Positions 1 to 5,867 of a DNA stretch of 9,587 nucleotides are shown in pieces. How positions within the stretch are numbered: the stretch's first letter is position 1; the number at the start of each line of letters is the position of its first letter. The notes beneath the pieces were generated by a model, which ran no database searches, was not told the origin of the DNA, and saw only the letters and a list, made by a program, of their open reading frames with translations. The DNA is from Treponema sp. (lineage in GTDB: Bacteria; Spirochaetota; Spirochaetia; Treponematales; Breznakiellaceae), in NCBI GenBank assembly GCA_009785045.1, contig WQXC01000064.1:1-9587 (forward strand), in the 5' to 3' direction. A program made the position numbers and the translations under genes.

Positions 1-1
1 T

Positions 2-253
2 GATATAATTAAGGTGAAGGGAGAAATTGACATGGCAGCGACATTATTACAAGAGATTAGCCAGGACGAACACGAAAAAGCCCGTATACGCAGCCGCAGA
101 ATGTATGAGATGGACAAATACTCAGATTACCATACTGCCATTGAAATAGGCGAAATGCGCTCGGATGAAAAATGGCAGAGTATTGTTGCTGACATAAAAG
201 CAGAAAATGAGCGGCTTCGTTTGCAAATATCCGAACTGAACGCCAAACTCTAA
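2..253 (+). CDS. C-terminal part of a probable Rpn-family (PD-(D/E)XK nuclease/transposase) protein, 5' end outside window
   Basis: The reading frame is open to the left edge, reading D-I-I-K-V-K-G-E-I-D-M before the first internal ATG, so this is most simply the 3' end of a longer gene. The visible part (LLQEISQDEHEKARIRSRR, then MYEMDKYSDYHTA) resembles, from memory, the helical tail after the nuclease core of Rpn/PDDEXK transposase-like proteins, which are common in treponemes. It ends in a leucine-spaced coiled-coil (ENERLRLQISELNAKL). No catalytic PD-(D/E)XK residues are in view, so activity cannot be judged. A stand-alone short gene is also possible: an ATG at 32 has GGGAG at 19-23 with 8 nt spacing and a TATAAT at 4-9. 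In that reading it would be a 73-residue orphan tail. Family assignment is moderate; that it is a real coding frame is likely, given the terminator directly downstream. Confidence 0.55.
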   Translation, partial: DIIKVKGEIDMAATLLQEISQDEHEKARIRSRRMYEMDKYSDYHTAIEIGEMRSDEKWQSIVADIKAENERLRLQISELNAKL

Positions 254-274
254 CCCAAATTCAATTAACCACCT

Positions 275-304
275 AACCGCTGTCTGCAAAGGCAGCGGTT
301 TTTT
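275..304 (+). terminator. Rho-independent terminator after the Rpn-like gene
   Basis: Arms AACCGCTG (275-282) and CAGCGGTT (293-300) pair perfectly. The stem extends inward through a T-G wobble, C-G and T-A to close on a GCAA (GNRA) tetraloop at 286-289, giving about 11 bp. The run of T at 299-304 follows. It lies 22 nt after the stop codon of the preceding gene and just upstream of the next promoter, so it separates the two transcription units. Confidence 0.9.
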
Positions 305-315
305 CGTTCCATTTA

Positions 316-344
316 TTGCCATTTTTTGCATATTCCCCTATAAT
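316..344 (+). promoter_or_regulatory. Sigma-70-type promoter for the WD40/CsgG-like lipoprotein operon
   Basis: TTGCCA at 316-321 and a perfect TATAAT at 339-344 are separated by 17 bp. The predicted transcription start is near 350-351, only about 12 nt before the TTG start codon. It lies 12 nt after the terminator's T run, as expected for a new transcription unit. Confidence 0.8.
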
Positions 345-351
345 AGGACTC

Positions 352-358
352 GGGGGAG
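352..358 (+). promoter_or_regulatory. Ribosome binding site that decides the start of the WD40 gene
   Basis: GGGGGAG ends 4 nt before a TTG at 363 and 16 nt before an in-frame ATG at 375. Spacing favours the unusual TTG, though 4 nt is slightly short. The signal peptide works from either start, so protein comparison cannot settle it. Confidence 0.5.
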
Positions 359-362
359 TGTC

Positions 363-1421
363 TTGCCAATAATTATGAAGACTGGTAGATTCATTACGCT
401 TTTTCTTTTGGCAGCGATGCTTTTTTATGCCTGTAAAACAATCGAGCCAGCGGTCGAAGAAGAACCGGAAGTCCTGCCTGAACCCCGGCAGGGGCATACA
501 GGTCCTGTAGTCTCTGTAGCATTCAGCCCCGATGGTAAACAGTTTGTATCCGGTTCATTCGACAGCACTATAAAACTTTGGGATACAGAAACAGGCAATG
601 AAATTCATACCTTTTCCGGGCATAAAGGCCGAATATACTCTGTGGCATTTAGCCCTGACGGGAAACAGATAGTATCTTCCGGCTCCACAGACAGAAATAT
701 AAAAATCTGGGATATAGAAACAGGCGAAGAAATAAAAACAATGCAAATGCAATCCAGAATGGTTACCTCTGCCCTATTCAGCCCTGATGGCAGGTTTGTC
801 CTTTCCGGTTCAATTAATAACACAGTTATACTCTGGAACGCAGAAACCGGCAGGGAAACCAGAACCTTTTTTGGCGAGTTTGGCATGATAACATCAGTAA
901 CTTTCAGCCCGGACGGCAGACTGGTTGTTTTTACAGATCAGCCGGAAAGTTTAAGAAGTTTTACATCTACAATAAGGTTTTTTGAACTGTCTACAGGAAG
1001 AGAGACAAGAGTTTTTCCAAGATACAGAGAAGCGCTTTATTCCGTTAATTTCCATCAAGACGGAAGATATATAATATTTGGTCTTGGAGACGGAACCATC
1101 AAACTATATGATCTGGCTGCAAACAGGGAAGTAAGAACATTAAATGGTCACACAGGATGGGTTCATTCTGTGTGCTTCAGCCCGGACGGCAGCATGATTC
1201 TTTCAGGTTCAGAAGACAATACTATTAAACTCTGGAATACAGAAACCGGCAGAGAAATAAGAACTTTTTCAGGTCACACAGGATGGATATATTCAGTAAG
1301 TTTTAGTCCCGACGGAAGTCAAATTCTTTCGGGCTCGCATGATACAAGCATTAAACTTTGGGATGCATCTACAGGTGTTTTACTTAAAACAATAACAGGA
1401 GCTGTTAATGAAAATCAATAA
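363..1421 (+). CDS. WD40-repeat lipoprotein, seven-bladed beta-propeller
   Basis: The 352-residue product starts with a signal peptide (hydrophobic stretch about residues 9-23) and a loose lipobox F-Y-A-C with the lipidated cysteine at 24. A Glu/Pro-rich linker covers 28-41. Seven WD40 repeats follow at about 44-85, 86-127, 128-170, 171-219, 220-261, 262-303 and 304-345. Each carries a variant of V-x-F-S-P-D-G and most end I-K-L-W-D/N. Seven repeats are enough for one complete propeller filling the whole mature protein. Blades 1, 2, 6 and 7 are canonical; blade 4 holds an insertion (about 191-203) and blade 5 has lost the SPDG serine and proline (HQDG). WD40 propellers are protein-binding platforms, so a scaffold role in the periplasm or at the outer-membrane surface is inferred. 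No catalytic domain is visible. The start is TTG at 363 by RBS spacing; ATG at 375 is the alternative. The gene overlaps the next lipoprotein gene by 14 nt, which predicts a shared transcript and coupled translation. Confidence 0.9.
   Translation: MPIIMKTGRFITLFLLAAMLFYACKTIEPAVEEEPEVLPEPRQGHTGPVVSVAFSPDGKQFVSGSFDSTIKLWDTETGNEIHTFSGHKGRIYSVAFSPDGKQIVSSGSTDRNIKIWDIETGEEIKTMQMQSRMVTSALFSPDGRFVLSGSINNTVILWNAETGRETRTFFGEFGMITSVTFSPDGRLVVFTDQPESLRSFTSTIRFFELSTGRETRVFPRYREALYSVNFHQDGRYIIFGLGDGTIKLYDLAANREVRTLNGHTGWVHSVCFSPDGSMILSGSEDNTIKLWNTETGREIRTFSGHTGWIYSVSFSPDGSQILSGSHDTSIKLWDASTGVLLKTITGAVNENQ
1146..1397 (+). repeat. Two WD40 blade units in tandem (126-bp period)
   Basis: Blades 6 and 7 occupy 1146-1271 and 1272-1397, exactly 126 bp (42 codons) each. 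Both begin with the identical 15-mer GGTCACACAGGATGG, and their proteins match at about 26 of 42 positions by eye. They are more alike than the degenerate blades 4 and 5, consistent with a later duplication or local gene conversion inside the propeller. Confidence 0.75.
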
Positions 1422-3453
1422 TTTTTTCGTCCTGCTGCTTTTAACTGCAGCAATTTTATCCTCATGTTTATCCGGCGGCACTGGCAGCCAGGATGAAACA
1501 AGCGCTGCCGATGGATCAATTTCTGCACGCGGCGCAATCGGCGGATTACAAGCTACCCCAACCACCCCTATGTTTACAGGCGATGGCGGCAGAAACATTC
1601 AGCTTGCCGTTCTTGCTCCTGACACTCATGGAGATGTCCCGGATTATCTGCCTTTGTATATTCAGGGTTTATTAAATAATAACTTCAGCAGGTTTTCGAA
1701 TATCAGGCTTATAGATCGTCAAAATTTAAACAGGATAATAACCGAACAGAATATCGCAGCAAGCGGGAATTATTCTGACGTCGACTTTGTCAGAATGGGT
1801 AATTTAACAAATGCCCAGTTTTTTCTGTTTGGAACAATTCAAAGACTTCCCGGCAACCAGTTTTCATTGCAGCTTTCCGTTACCGAAGCAAGTTCCGGAA
1901 TACGCAGAGCAAGTTTTATTAAAGTTGGAATTCTCGCGCAGCTCGAAGGAAGAGGAACACTGTTAAACGAAGCAACTGCAGAACTACTCTCCCAGTTGGG
2001 TATTCAATTAACAGATGCGGGAAAGCAGGCACTTCTTGCAGGAAATATGTCTACAGTACAGGCGGAAGCAGGTCTTGCAAGAGGTATTACAGCTCAAGCC
2101 GGCGGCTCTGAAGTACAGGCGTTATTTAATTTTGCGCAAGCCATTACATTTAACCCGGAACAGATGGAAGCAGCATCGCGTCTTACCTCGCTGTCTACAA
2201 CCATTAGCGGCGGTACAATCAGTCAGAGGATTCAAAACGATTTGCAGGCAAGAGATAGCTGGATAGAAGCATTTAAGGAAGCGACTCAGTTTTTTAACAG
2301 TCACCCGCCTTTCGAAATTATTTTTGATCCTAATTTAATTCAAATCGGCGAGACAGACTTTGTTAAACGCACTGCAAACCTGGGAATGAGAATCGAAGTT
2401 AATCCTTCCGAAGCGGGATTTAATGTTCTTAACACACTGCTTGAAGGTTTAGAAAGAACAGGAAGGCGCAGCGCATGGGGTTTTGCCGGCTGGCCGTTTA
2501 TGGAATTAAATCCAAGAACTGCGGGAACCGTTGTGTTTAACGGCAGACGCACTTTTAGCTATAAAGTTGATGTTGCGCTTGTTAACGAAAACAATAAACA
2601 ACTTGGAAGAAGCAGCATTACATTGAATACAGATATAAGGAACTTCTCTTCCGGAGATAAAACAATCGCGCTTCCTTCAAGTGTTGCCGAAATTGTAAGT
2701 TTCTTAAACGTGAGAGCCGAAGATTTAACTCCAACTTTAACAATTGTAATAGTTGCAGTTAACGGGGTTTCATCAAATATTATTAACTCTACCGGATATA
2801 TGAAAATAGAAACCGGTAATTTACAGGCGCGGATAACTCAAAGGCAGCAGGAAGCGGCAGAAATAGATATCGCAAGGCAGGCAAGAGAAAACGAAAGAAT
2901 AGCAAGAGATAATGAAAGAAAAAAAGCCCGGCAGGTTAGAAGCGGAAACGCAGCGAAAGATGTATTGGGCGCTTCCGGTTATTATCAATTTGCAGACAGT
3001 GATAATAATGGCTATGGCCTAGAACTTAATTTATTTTTTACATTAATTCCGTATACCGTAATTGGAGCCGACATGAGGATAGGCGCCTTTGGAGATGAGC
3101 CGCCTCAAAGTGAGACAGAATCAAGCAGCGGCGGTACTAACGATAACACCGGCGAAGGGACCGAAGACAGCAATATGATGTTTACTTTTTCACCGGCTGT
3201 TGGTTTTGTAATACCTTTTTCCGGAAAAACAGTCTTTTTTGCAAATGCCATGCTGGATATGGGCAATTTTGGTTATAATTTAAATGGTCTAATATCAGAA
3301 AAGATAACACCATCTTTCTGCGGCGGTTTTATGTTTAAAGGAGCTTTTTACAGCTATTTAATTAAATACCGGTATACAATGTATGAGGAGCTCAATACCC
3401 ACTCTGTTAGCTTGGGTATTGGTCTTAGTTTTGCAAGTTTAATGGAGTATTAA
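1408..3453 (+). CDS. Large lipoprotein with CsgG-like N-terminal domain and barrel-like C-terminus
   Basis: The 681-residue product has a signal peptide (hydrophobic about 6-17) and lipobox L-S-S-C with the lipid cysteine at 20. Residues about 63-205 resemble CsgG/LpoB/FlgO-type domains: a first strand I-Q-L-A-V-L-A-P, a helix, then N-I-R-L-I-D-R-Q-N-L-N-R-I-I-T-E-Q with a following N-I-A-A-S-G, a helix containing M-G-N-L-T-N-A-Q and the strand F-F-L-F-G-T-I-Q-R. Residues about 325-470 form a beta-rich domain I do not recognise. A charged helix, probably coiled-coil, spans about 472-515 (Q/E/R/A-rich). Residues about 521-681 alternate glycine, aromatic and hydrophobic residues like an outer-membrane beta-barrel, with an acidic Ser/Gly/Glu loop at 562-588 and a C-terminal tyrosine. 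Start ATG 1408 has AGGAG at 1397-1401 with 6 nt spacing, lying inside the upstream gene. CsgG itself forms a curli secretion pore and relatives act in envelope assembly; a secretion or envelope-assembly role here is inference. No curli subunit gene is in view. Confidence 0.85.
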   Translation: MKINNFFVLLLLTAAILSSCLSGGTGSQDETSAADGSISARGAIGGLQATPTTPMFTGDGGRNIQLAVLAPDTHGDVPDYLPLYIQGLLNNNFSRFSNIRLIDRQNLNRIITEQNIAASGNYSDVDFVRMGNLTNAQFFLFGTIQRLPGNQFSLQLSVTEASSGIRRASFIKVGILAQLEGRGTLLNEATAELLSQLGIQLTDAGKQALLAGNMSTVQAEAGLARGITAQAGGSEVQALFNFAQAITFNPEQMEAASRLTSLSTTISGGTISQRIQNDLQARDSWIEAFKEATQFFNSHPPFEIIFDPNLIQIGETDFVKRTANLGMRIEVNPSEAGFNVLNTLLEGLERTGRRSAWGFAGWPFMELNPRTAGTVVFNGRRTFSYKVDVALVNENNKQLGRSSITLNTDIRNFSSGDKTIALPSSVAEIVSFLNVRAEDLTPTLTIVIVAVNGVSSNIINSTGYMKIETGNLQARITQRQQEAAEIDIARQARENERIARDNERKKARQVRSGNAAKDVLGASGYYQFADSDNNGYGLELNLFFTLIPYTVIGADMRIGAFGDEPPQSETESSSGGTNDNTGEGTEDSNMMFTFSPAVGFVIPFSGKTVFFANAMLDMGNFGYNLNGLISEKITPSFCGGFMFKGAFYSYLIKYRYTMYEELNTHSVSLGIGLSFASLMEY

Positions 3454-3462
3454 AGGGGAATT

Positions 3463-3507
3463 ATGTCAATAATTGCAACTTTTATTCAAAAAAGGACTCT
3501 AAACTGA
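3463..3507 (+). CDS. Possible 14-codon leader ORF upstream of the acyl-CoA ligase
   Basis: ATG at 3463 follows AAAGGGG (3452-3458) at 4 nt and encodes MSIIATFIQKRTLN. Its TGA at 3505-3507 ends one base before the ATG of the ligase gene. The ligase's own purine stretch (AAGGA, 3492-3496) is 12 nt from its ATG, which is long, so reinitiation from this small ORF could feed the ligase. There are no runs of one amino acid as in classic attenuation leaders, and no homologue is known to me. It may be chance. Confidence 0.25.
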   Translation: MSIIATFIQKRTLN

Positions 3508-3508
3508 T

Positions 3509-5113
3509 ATGAAATATTCAAATTTACCGGCTCATGCCACATTGGCACAATTATGCCTTTCTGCTTCAGATAAATTTAAAGACGGAATTGCCTTTTCCAT
3601 GATCACCGAAGGTGAAATTAATAGGCAAATCACCTATTCACAGATGGGAAGCCTCGCAAAACAGGTTAGCTCTACCTTAAGAAATATCGGAGTAAAAAAA
3701 GGCGACAGAGTTCTGCTTCTATCCGATAACTGTCCGGAATGGCCAATCGCCTATTTTGGCATTTCGGTTGCAGGCGCTGTCTCGGTTCCGCTGCTTACAG
3801 GTTTTTCTCCCGAACAGGTTCAGCACATTATCGAACATTCAGGTGTTCGTGCAATTTGCATATCACGCGACATGGCTCAAAAACTGGAAGGAATCAATTT
3901 ATCGCATATACCTTTTATTTACCTTGAAGATATAAAAGAAGATAAAACTATCAGCAAAGAAATAACTGAAACTCAGGCTCCTGACGATCTCGCTACCATT
4001 ATCTATACAAGTGGAACACAGGGAAACAGTAAAGGCGTAATGCTGTCAAGCAAAAACATAATCTCCAGCTCTGTTTCATCTTTAACGTATGTACAGACAA
4101 CTCCCAAAGACCGGTTACTTTCAGTTCTTCCGCTTGCACATTCATACGAATGCAGCCTTGGTTTTCTTGCTTCTGTACTCGGCGGCTCAAACGTTACGTA
4201 TCTTGATAAACCGCCTTCACCTTCGGTTCTGCTTCCTGCATTAAAACTTATTCGCCCAACTGTAATGATCTCGGTTCCGCTCTTAATCGAAAAAGTATAC
4301 AACAACGGCATTGCGCCTAAACTGCGAAAAAACCCGCTGTATAAATTCCCGCTTACCCGTCCTTTGGCAGTACTGGTGGCAGGCCGCAAGCTCATTGCTG
4401 CACTTGGCGGTAAAATACGTTTTTATGGCATTGGCGGCGCACCGCTATCTCCTCATGTTGAAAAATTCCTTTACAATGCAAGATTTCCCTATGCAATGGG
4501 TTACGGTCTTACAGAAGCCGCTCCCCTTGTAGCAGGCATGCAAAAATTCCGCCCGTCATTAAAGACAGGTATCACAACTCCGGATGGCGTTACGATGAGA
4601 ATCGAAAACGATGAAATCCAGGTTACCGGTCCCAATGTAATGCTTGGTTATTATAACGATGCAGAACGAACCGCAGAAGTAATGACCTCCGACGGATGGC
4701 TTCGCACTGGCGATATTGGTCAGATTAACAAAAAGGGAGAACTCCATATCAAAGGAAGGCTTAAGGCATTGATACTTGGACCATCCGGCGAGAATATCTA
4801 TCCTGAAGAAATCGAAAATCTTCTTGGCTCTTCCCAGCTTGTCGAAGAATCTTTGGTTTACTCAGGTAAACGCGGCGAACTTATAGCGCTTGTCCGTCTT
4901 AGTGAAGCTGCAAAAGCAGCGGCAGGTATACTTGAACACACCAGCGAAGCTGCAAAGGCGGCTGCAGGCGTAATTGAACATACTTTGGAAGACTTAAGAA
5001 CCTGGGTAAATAAAAAATTGGCTGCTTTCTCACGGATAAGCAAAATAGAAATTATGCATGAACCGTTTGAAAAAACACCAACGATGAAAATTAAACGATA
5101 TTTGTATGTTTAA
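3509..5113 (+). CDS. AMP-forming long-chain acyl-CoA (or acyl-ACP) synthetase
   Basis: The product is a 534-residue member of the ANL (AMP-binding) superfamily, which adenylates a carboxylic acid with ATP and passes it to a thiol, usually CoA. The P-loop signature Y-T-S-G-T-Q-G-N-S-K-G-V is at 166-177. The substrate/adenylate region has G-G-A-P-L-S at 309-314 and G-Y-G-L-T-E-A-A-P at 331-339. The A7 motif G-W-L-R-T-G-D-I-G is at 396-404, and the hinge region G-R-L-K is at 416-419. The C-terminal catalytic lysine is probably K527 in T-M-K-I-K-R; the glycine usual before it is a methionine. Length is on the short side for long-chain enzymes. No signal peptide is present, so it is cytoplasmic or peripheral to the inner membrane. 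An unusual feature is a 14-residue duplicated segment at 465-492 in the small C-terminal domain. Likely use is activation of exogenous fatty acids for phospholipid synthesis; chain length and CoA versus ACP preference cannot be read from the sequence. The ATG at 3509 lacks a well-spaced Shine-Dalgarno, and no promoter was found in the 55-nt gap, so it may depend on readthrough from the lipoprotein operon. Confidence 0.9.
   Translation: MKYSNLPAHATLAQLCLSASDKFKDGIAFSMITEGEINRQITYSQMGSLAKQVSSTLRNIGVKKGDRVLLLSDNCPEWPIAYFGISVAGAVSVPLLTGFSPEQVQHIIEHSGVRAICISRDMAQKLEGINLSHIPFIYLEDIKEDKTISKEITETQAPDDLATIIYTSGTQGNSKGVMLSSKNIISSSVSSLTYVQTTPKDRLLSVLPLAHSYECSLGFLASVLGGSNVTYLDKPPSPSVLLPALKLIRPTVMISVPLLIEKVYNNGIAPKLRKNPLYKFPLTRPLAVLVAGRKLIAALGGKIRFYGIGGAPLSPHVEKFLYNARFPYAMGYGLTEAAPLVAGMQKFRPSLKTGITTPDGVTMRIENDEIQVTGPNVMLGYYNDAERTAEVMTSDGWLRTGDIGQINKKGELHIKGRLKALILGPSGENIYPEEIENLLGSSQLVEESLVYSGKRGELIALVRLSEAAKAAAGILEHTSEAAKAAAGVIEHTLEDLRTWVNKKLAAFSRISKIEIMHEPFEKTPTMKIKRYLYV
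4901..4984 (+). repeat. In-frame tandem duplication (2 x 42 bp) inside the acyl-CoA synthetase gene
   Basis: The two units at 4901-4942 and 4943-4984 encode SEAAKAAAGILEHT and SEAAKAAAGVIEHT. They differ at 9 of 42 bases, 7 of them silent and the other two I/V and L/I, so the duplication is not recent and the peptide appears to have been conserved since. It inserts an alanine-rich amphipathic helix into the C-terminal domain. Confidence 0.85.
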
Positions 5114-5124
5114 TACAAGTTTTT
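5102..5124 (+). terminator. Weak AT-rich terminator candidate after the acyl-CoA synthetase
   Basis: TTGTAT (5102-5107) and ATACAA (5113-5118) form a 6-bp stem with loop GTTTA, followed by G and five T (5120-5124). The stem overlaps the stop codon (5111-5113) and has only one G-C pair, so it would be weak at best. Position at a transcription-unit boundary is the main support. Confidence 0.3.
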
Positions 5125-5126
5125 AA

Positions 5127-5154
5127 TTAACCGGTATAGATTTATTTATATATT
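5127..5154 (+). promoter_or_regulatory. Candidate promoter for the barrel protein / phosphoesterase pair
   Basis: TTAACC (5127-5132) and TATATT (5149-5154) are 16 bp apart and predict a start near 5161, 11 nt before the ATG. The surrounding DNA is very AT-rich, so matches of this quality arise by chance. No Shine-Dalgarno sequence lies between this site and the ATG at 5172. Confidence 0.35.
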
Positions 5155-5174
5155 CATGTAATAATATATTCATG
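5149..5174 (+). repeat. Direct repeat carrying a start-stop ATGTAA ahead of the real start
   Basis: TATATTCATG occurs at 5149-5158 and again at 5165-5174, 16 bp apart. The second copy contains the real ATG (5172). The first copy's ATG (5156) is followed at once by TAA, giving a minimal start-stop codon pair. This could trap initiating ribosomes, or be chance in AT-rich DNA. Confidence 0.45.
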
Positions 5175-5867
5175 AATAAAAGAATTTTATTTTTATTCCC
5201 TCTTTTTTTGCTCCTTGCCTGGGGCACCGCTTTTTCTCTGGAAATAACAGAAAAAGAACTTGAAGCTTTTTTAAGAGGCGAATATAACCGCAGCTCAACC
5301 TATTGCGGCGATATGTCTGCAGCAGGCGGGATTGAGTTAAACAATCAATATAAAATCAAAAGCGGAGTTTCAGTTGGAAAAAGCGCAGGTCTTGTTGATA
5401 TTAATGCTTTTACAGGAGCAAAATACACCCCGCTTTCCAATGTACCGCATTTGGCAGTTTCGCTAGCATATATCTATAACGGGCTTCCTGTTTATGAAAC
5501 ACATACTCATTCCATACTGCCTGTTATCTCGTACAATGCTGAACGAGCCGGAATATCAATTGGTCCAAATTTTAGATTTGTATCTTTTTTCGGCGAAAAA
5601 CCAATATTTGAAACTATCTTGTCTTTTGATATATACTTCAATTTTGTAAACGATGAGACTCTCGCTATTGGACTAAGCGTAGGAAATTTCAGCGAGTTTT
5701 ATCCAAAAAACATGGGAGCATATTCGCTTAGTTTAAACGCTATAATACGTCTTGATTCCAACTGGTCATTAATTAACCAATTGGAATTAATGCAAAGCGG
5801 CGGCGACGGTTTTAGCACAACATTTTACGGATTTGGCTGGCGCGGAGGAGCAAAATATTCATGGTAA
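5172..5867 (+). CDS. Secreted outer-membrane beta-barrel-like protein of unknown function
   Basis: The 231-residue product starts with M-N-K-R, a hydrophobic stretch (about 5-17) and a probable signal peptidase I site near T-A-F-S-L (19-23). There is no lipobox cysteine. The mature part has repeated short amphipathic strands rich in Gly, Ser, Tyr and Phe, for example L-A-V-S-L-A-Y-I-Y, I-S-I-G-P-N-F-R-F, L-A-I-G-L-S-V-G and G-W-R-G-G-A-K-Y. It ends on a C-terminal tryptophan, an aromatic terminus typical of barrel proteins assembled by the BAM machinery. Size would fit about 8-10 strands. I do not recognise a specific family. Its last codon and stop overlap the start of the metallophosphoesterase gene (ATGGTAA), so the two are probably made together. 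No Shine-Dalgarno precedes ATG 5172. Barrel topology is inferred from pattern alone; a soluble periplasmic beta-protein is the alternative. Confidence 0.75.
   Translation: MNKRILFLFPLFLLLAWGTAFSLEITEKELEAFLRGEYNRSSTYCGDMSAAGGIELNNQYKIKSGVSVGKSAGLVDINAFTGAKYTPLSNVPHLAVSLAYIYNGLPVYETHTHSILPVISYNAERAGISIGPNFRFVSFFGEKPIFETILSFDIYFNFVNDETLAIGLSVGNFSEFYPKNMGAYSLSLNAIIRLDSNWSLINQLELMQSGGDGFSTTFYGFGWRGGAKYSW

Noticed and set aside
334..357. TCCCC/GGGGA inverted repeat around the -10 of the WD40 operon
   Set aside because: Only five base pairs, and its left arm lies upstream of the predicted transcription start, so it cannot form a hairpin in the mRNA. The G run is better explained as the ribosome binding site.
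4003..4395. Minus-strand open frame of 130 codons
   Set aside because: It lies wholly inside the acyl-CoA synthetase gene, whose own frame carries unmistakable ANL motifs. The opposite translation shows no recognisable domain and no ribosome site.
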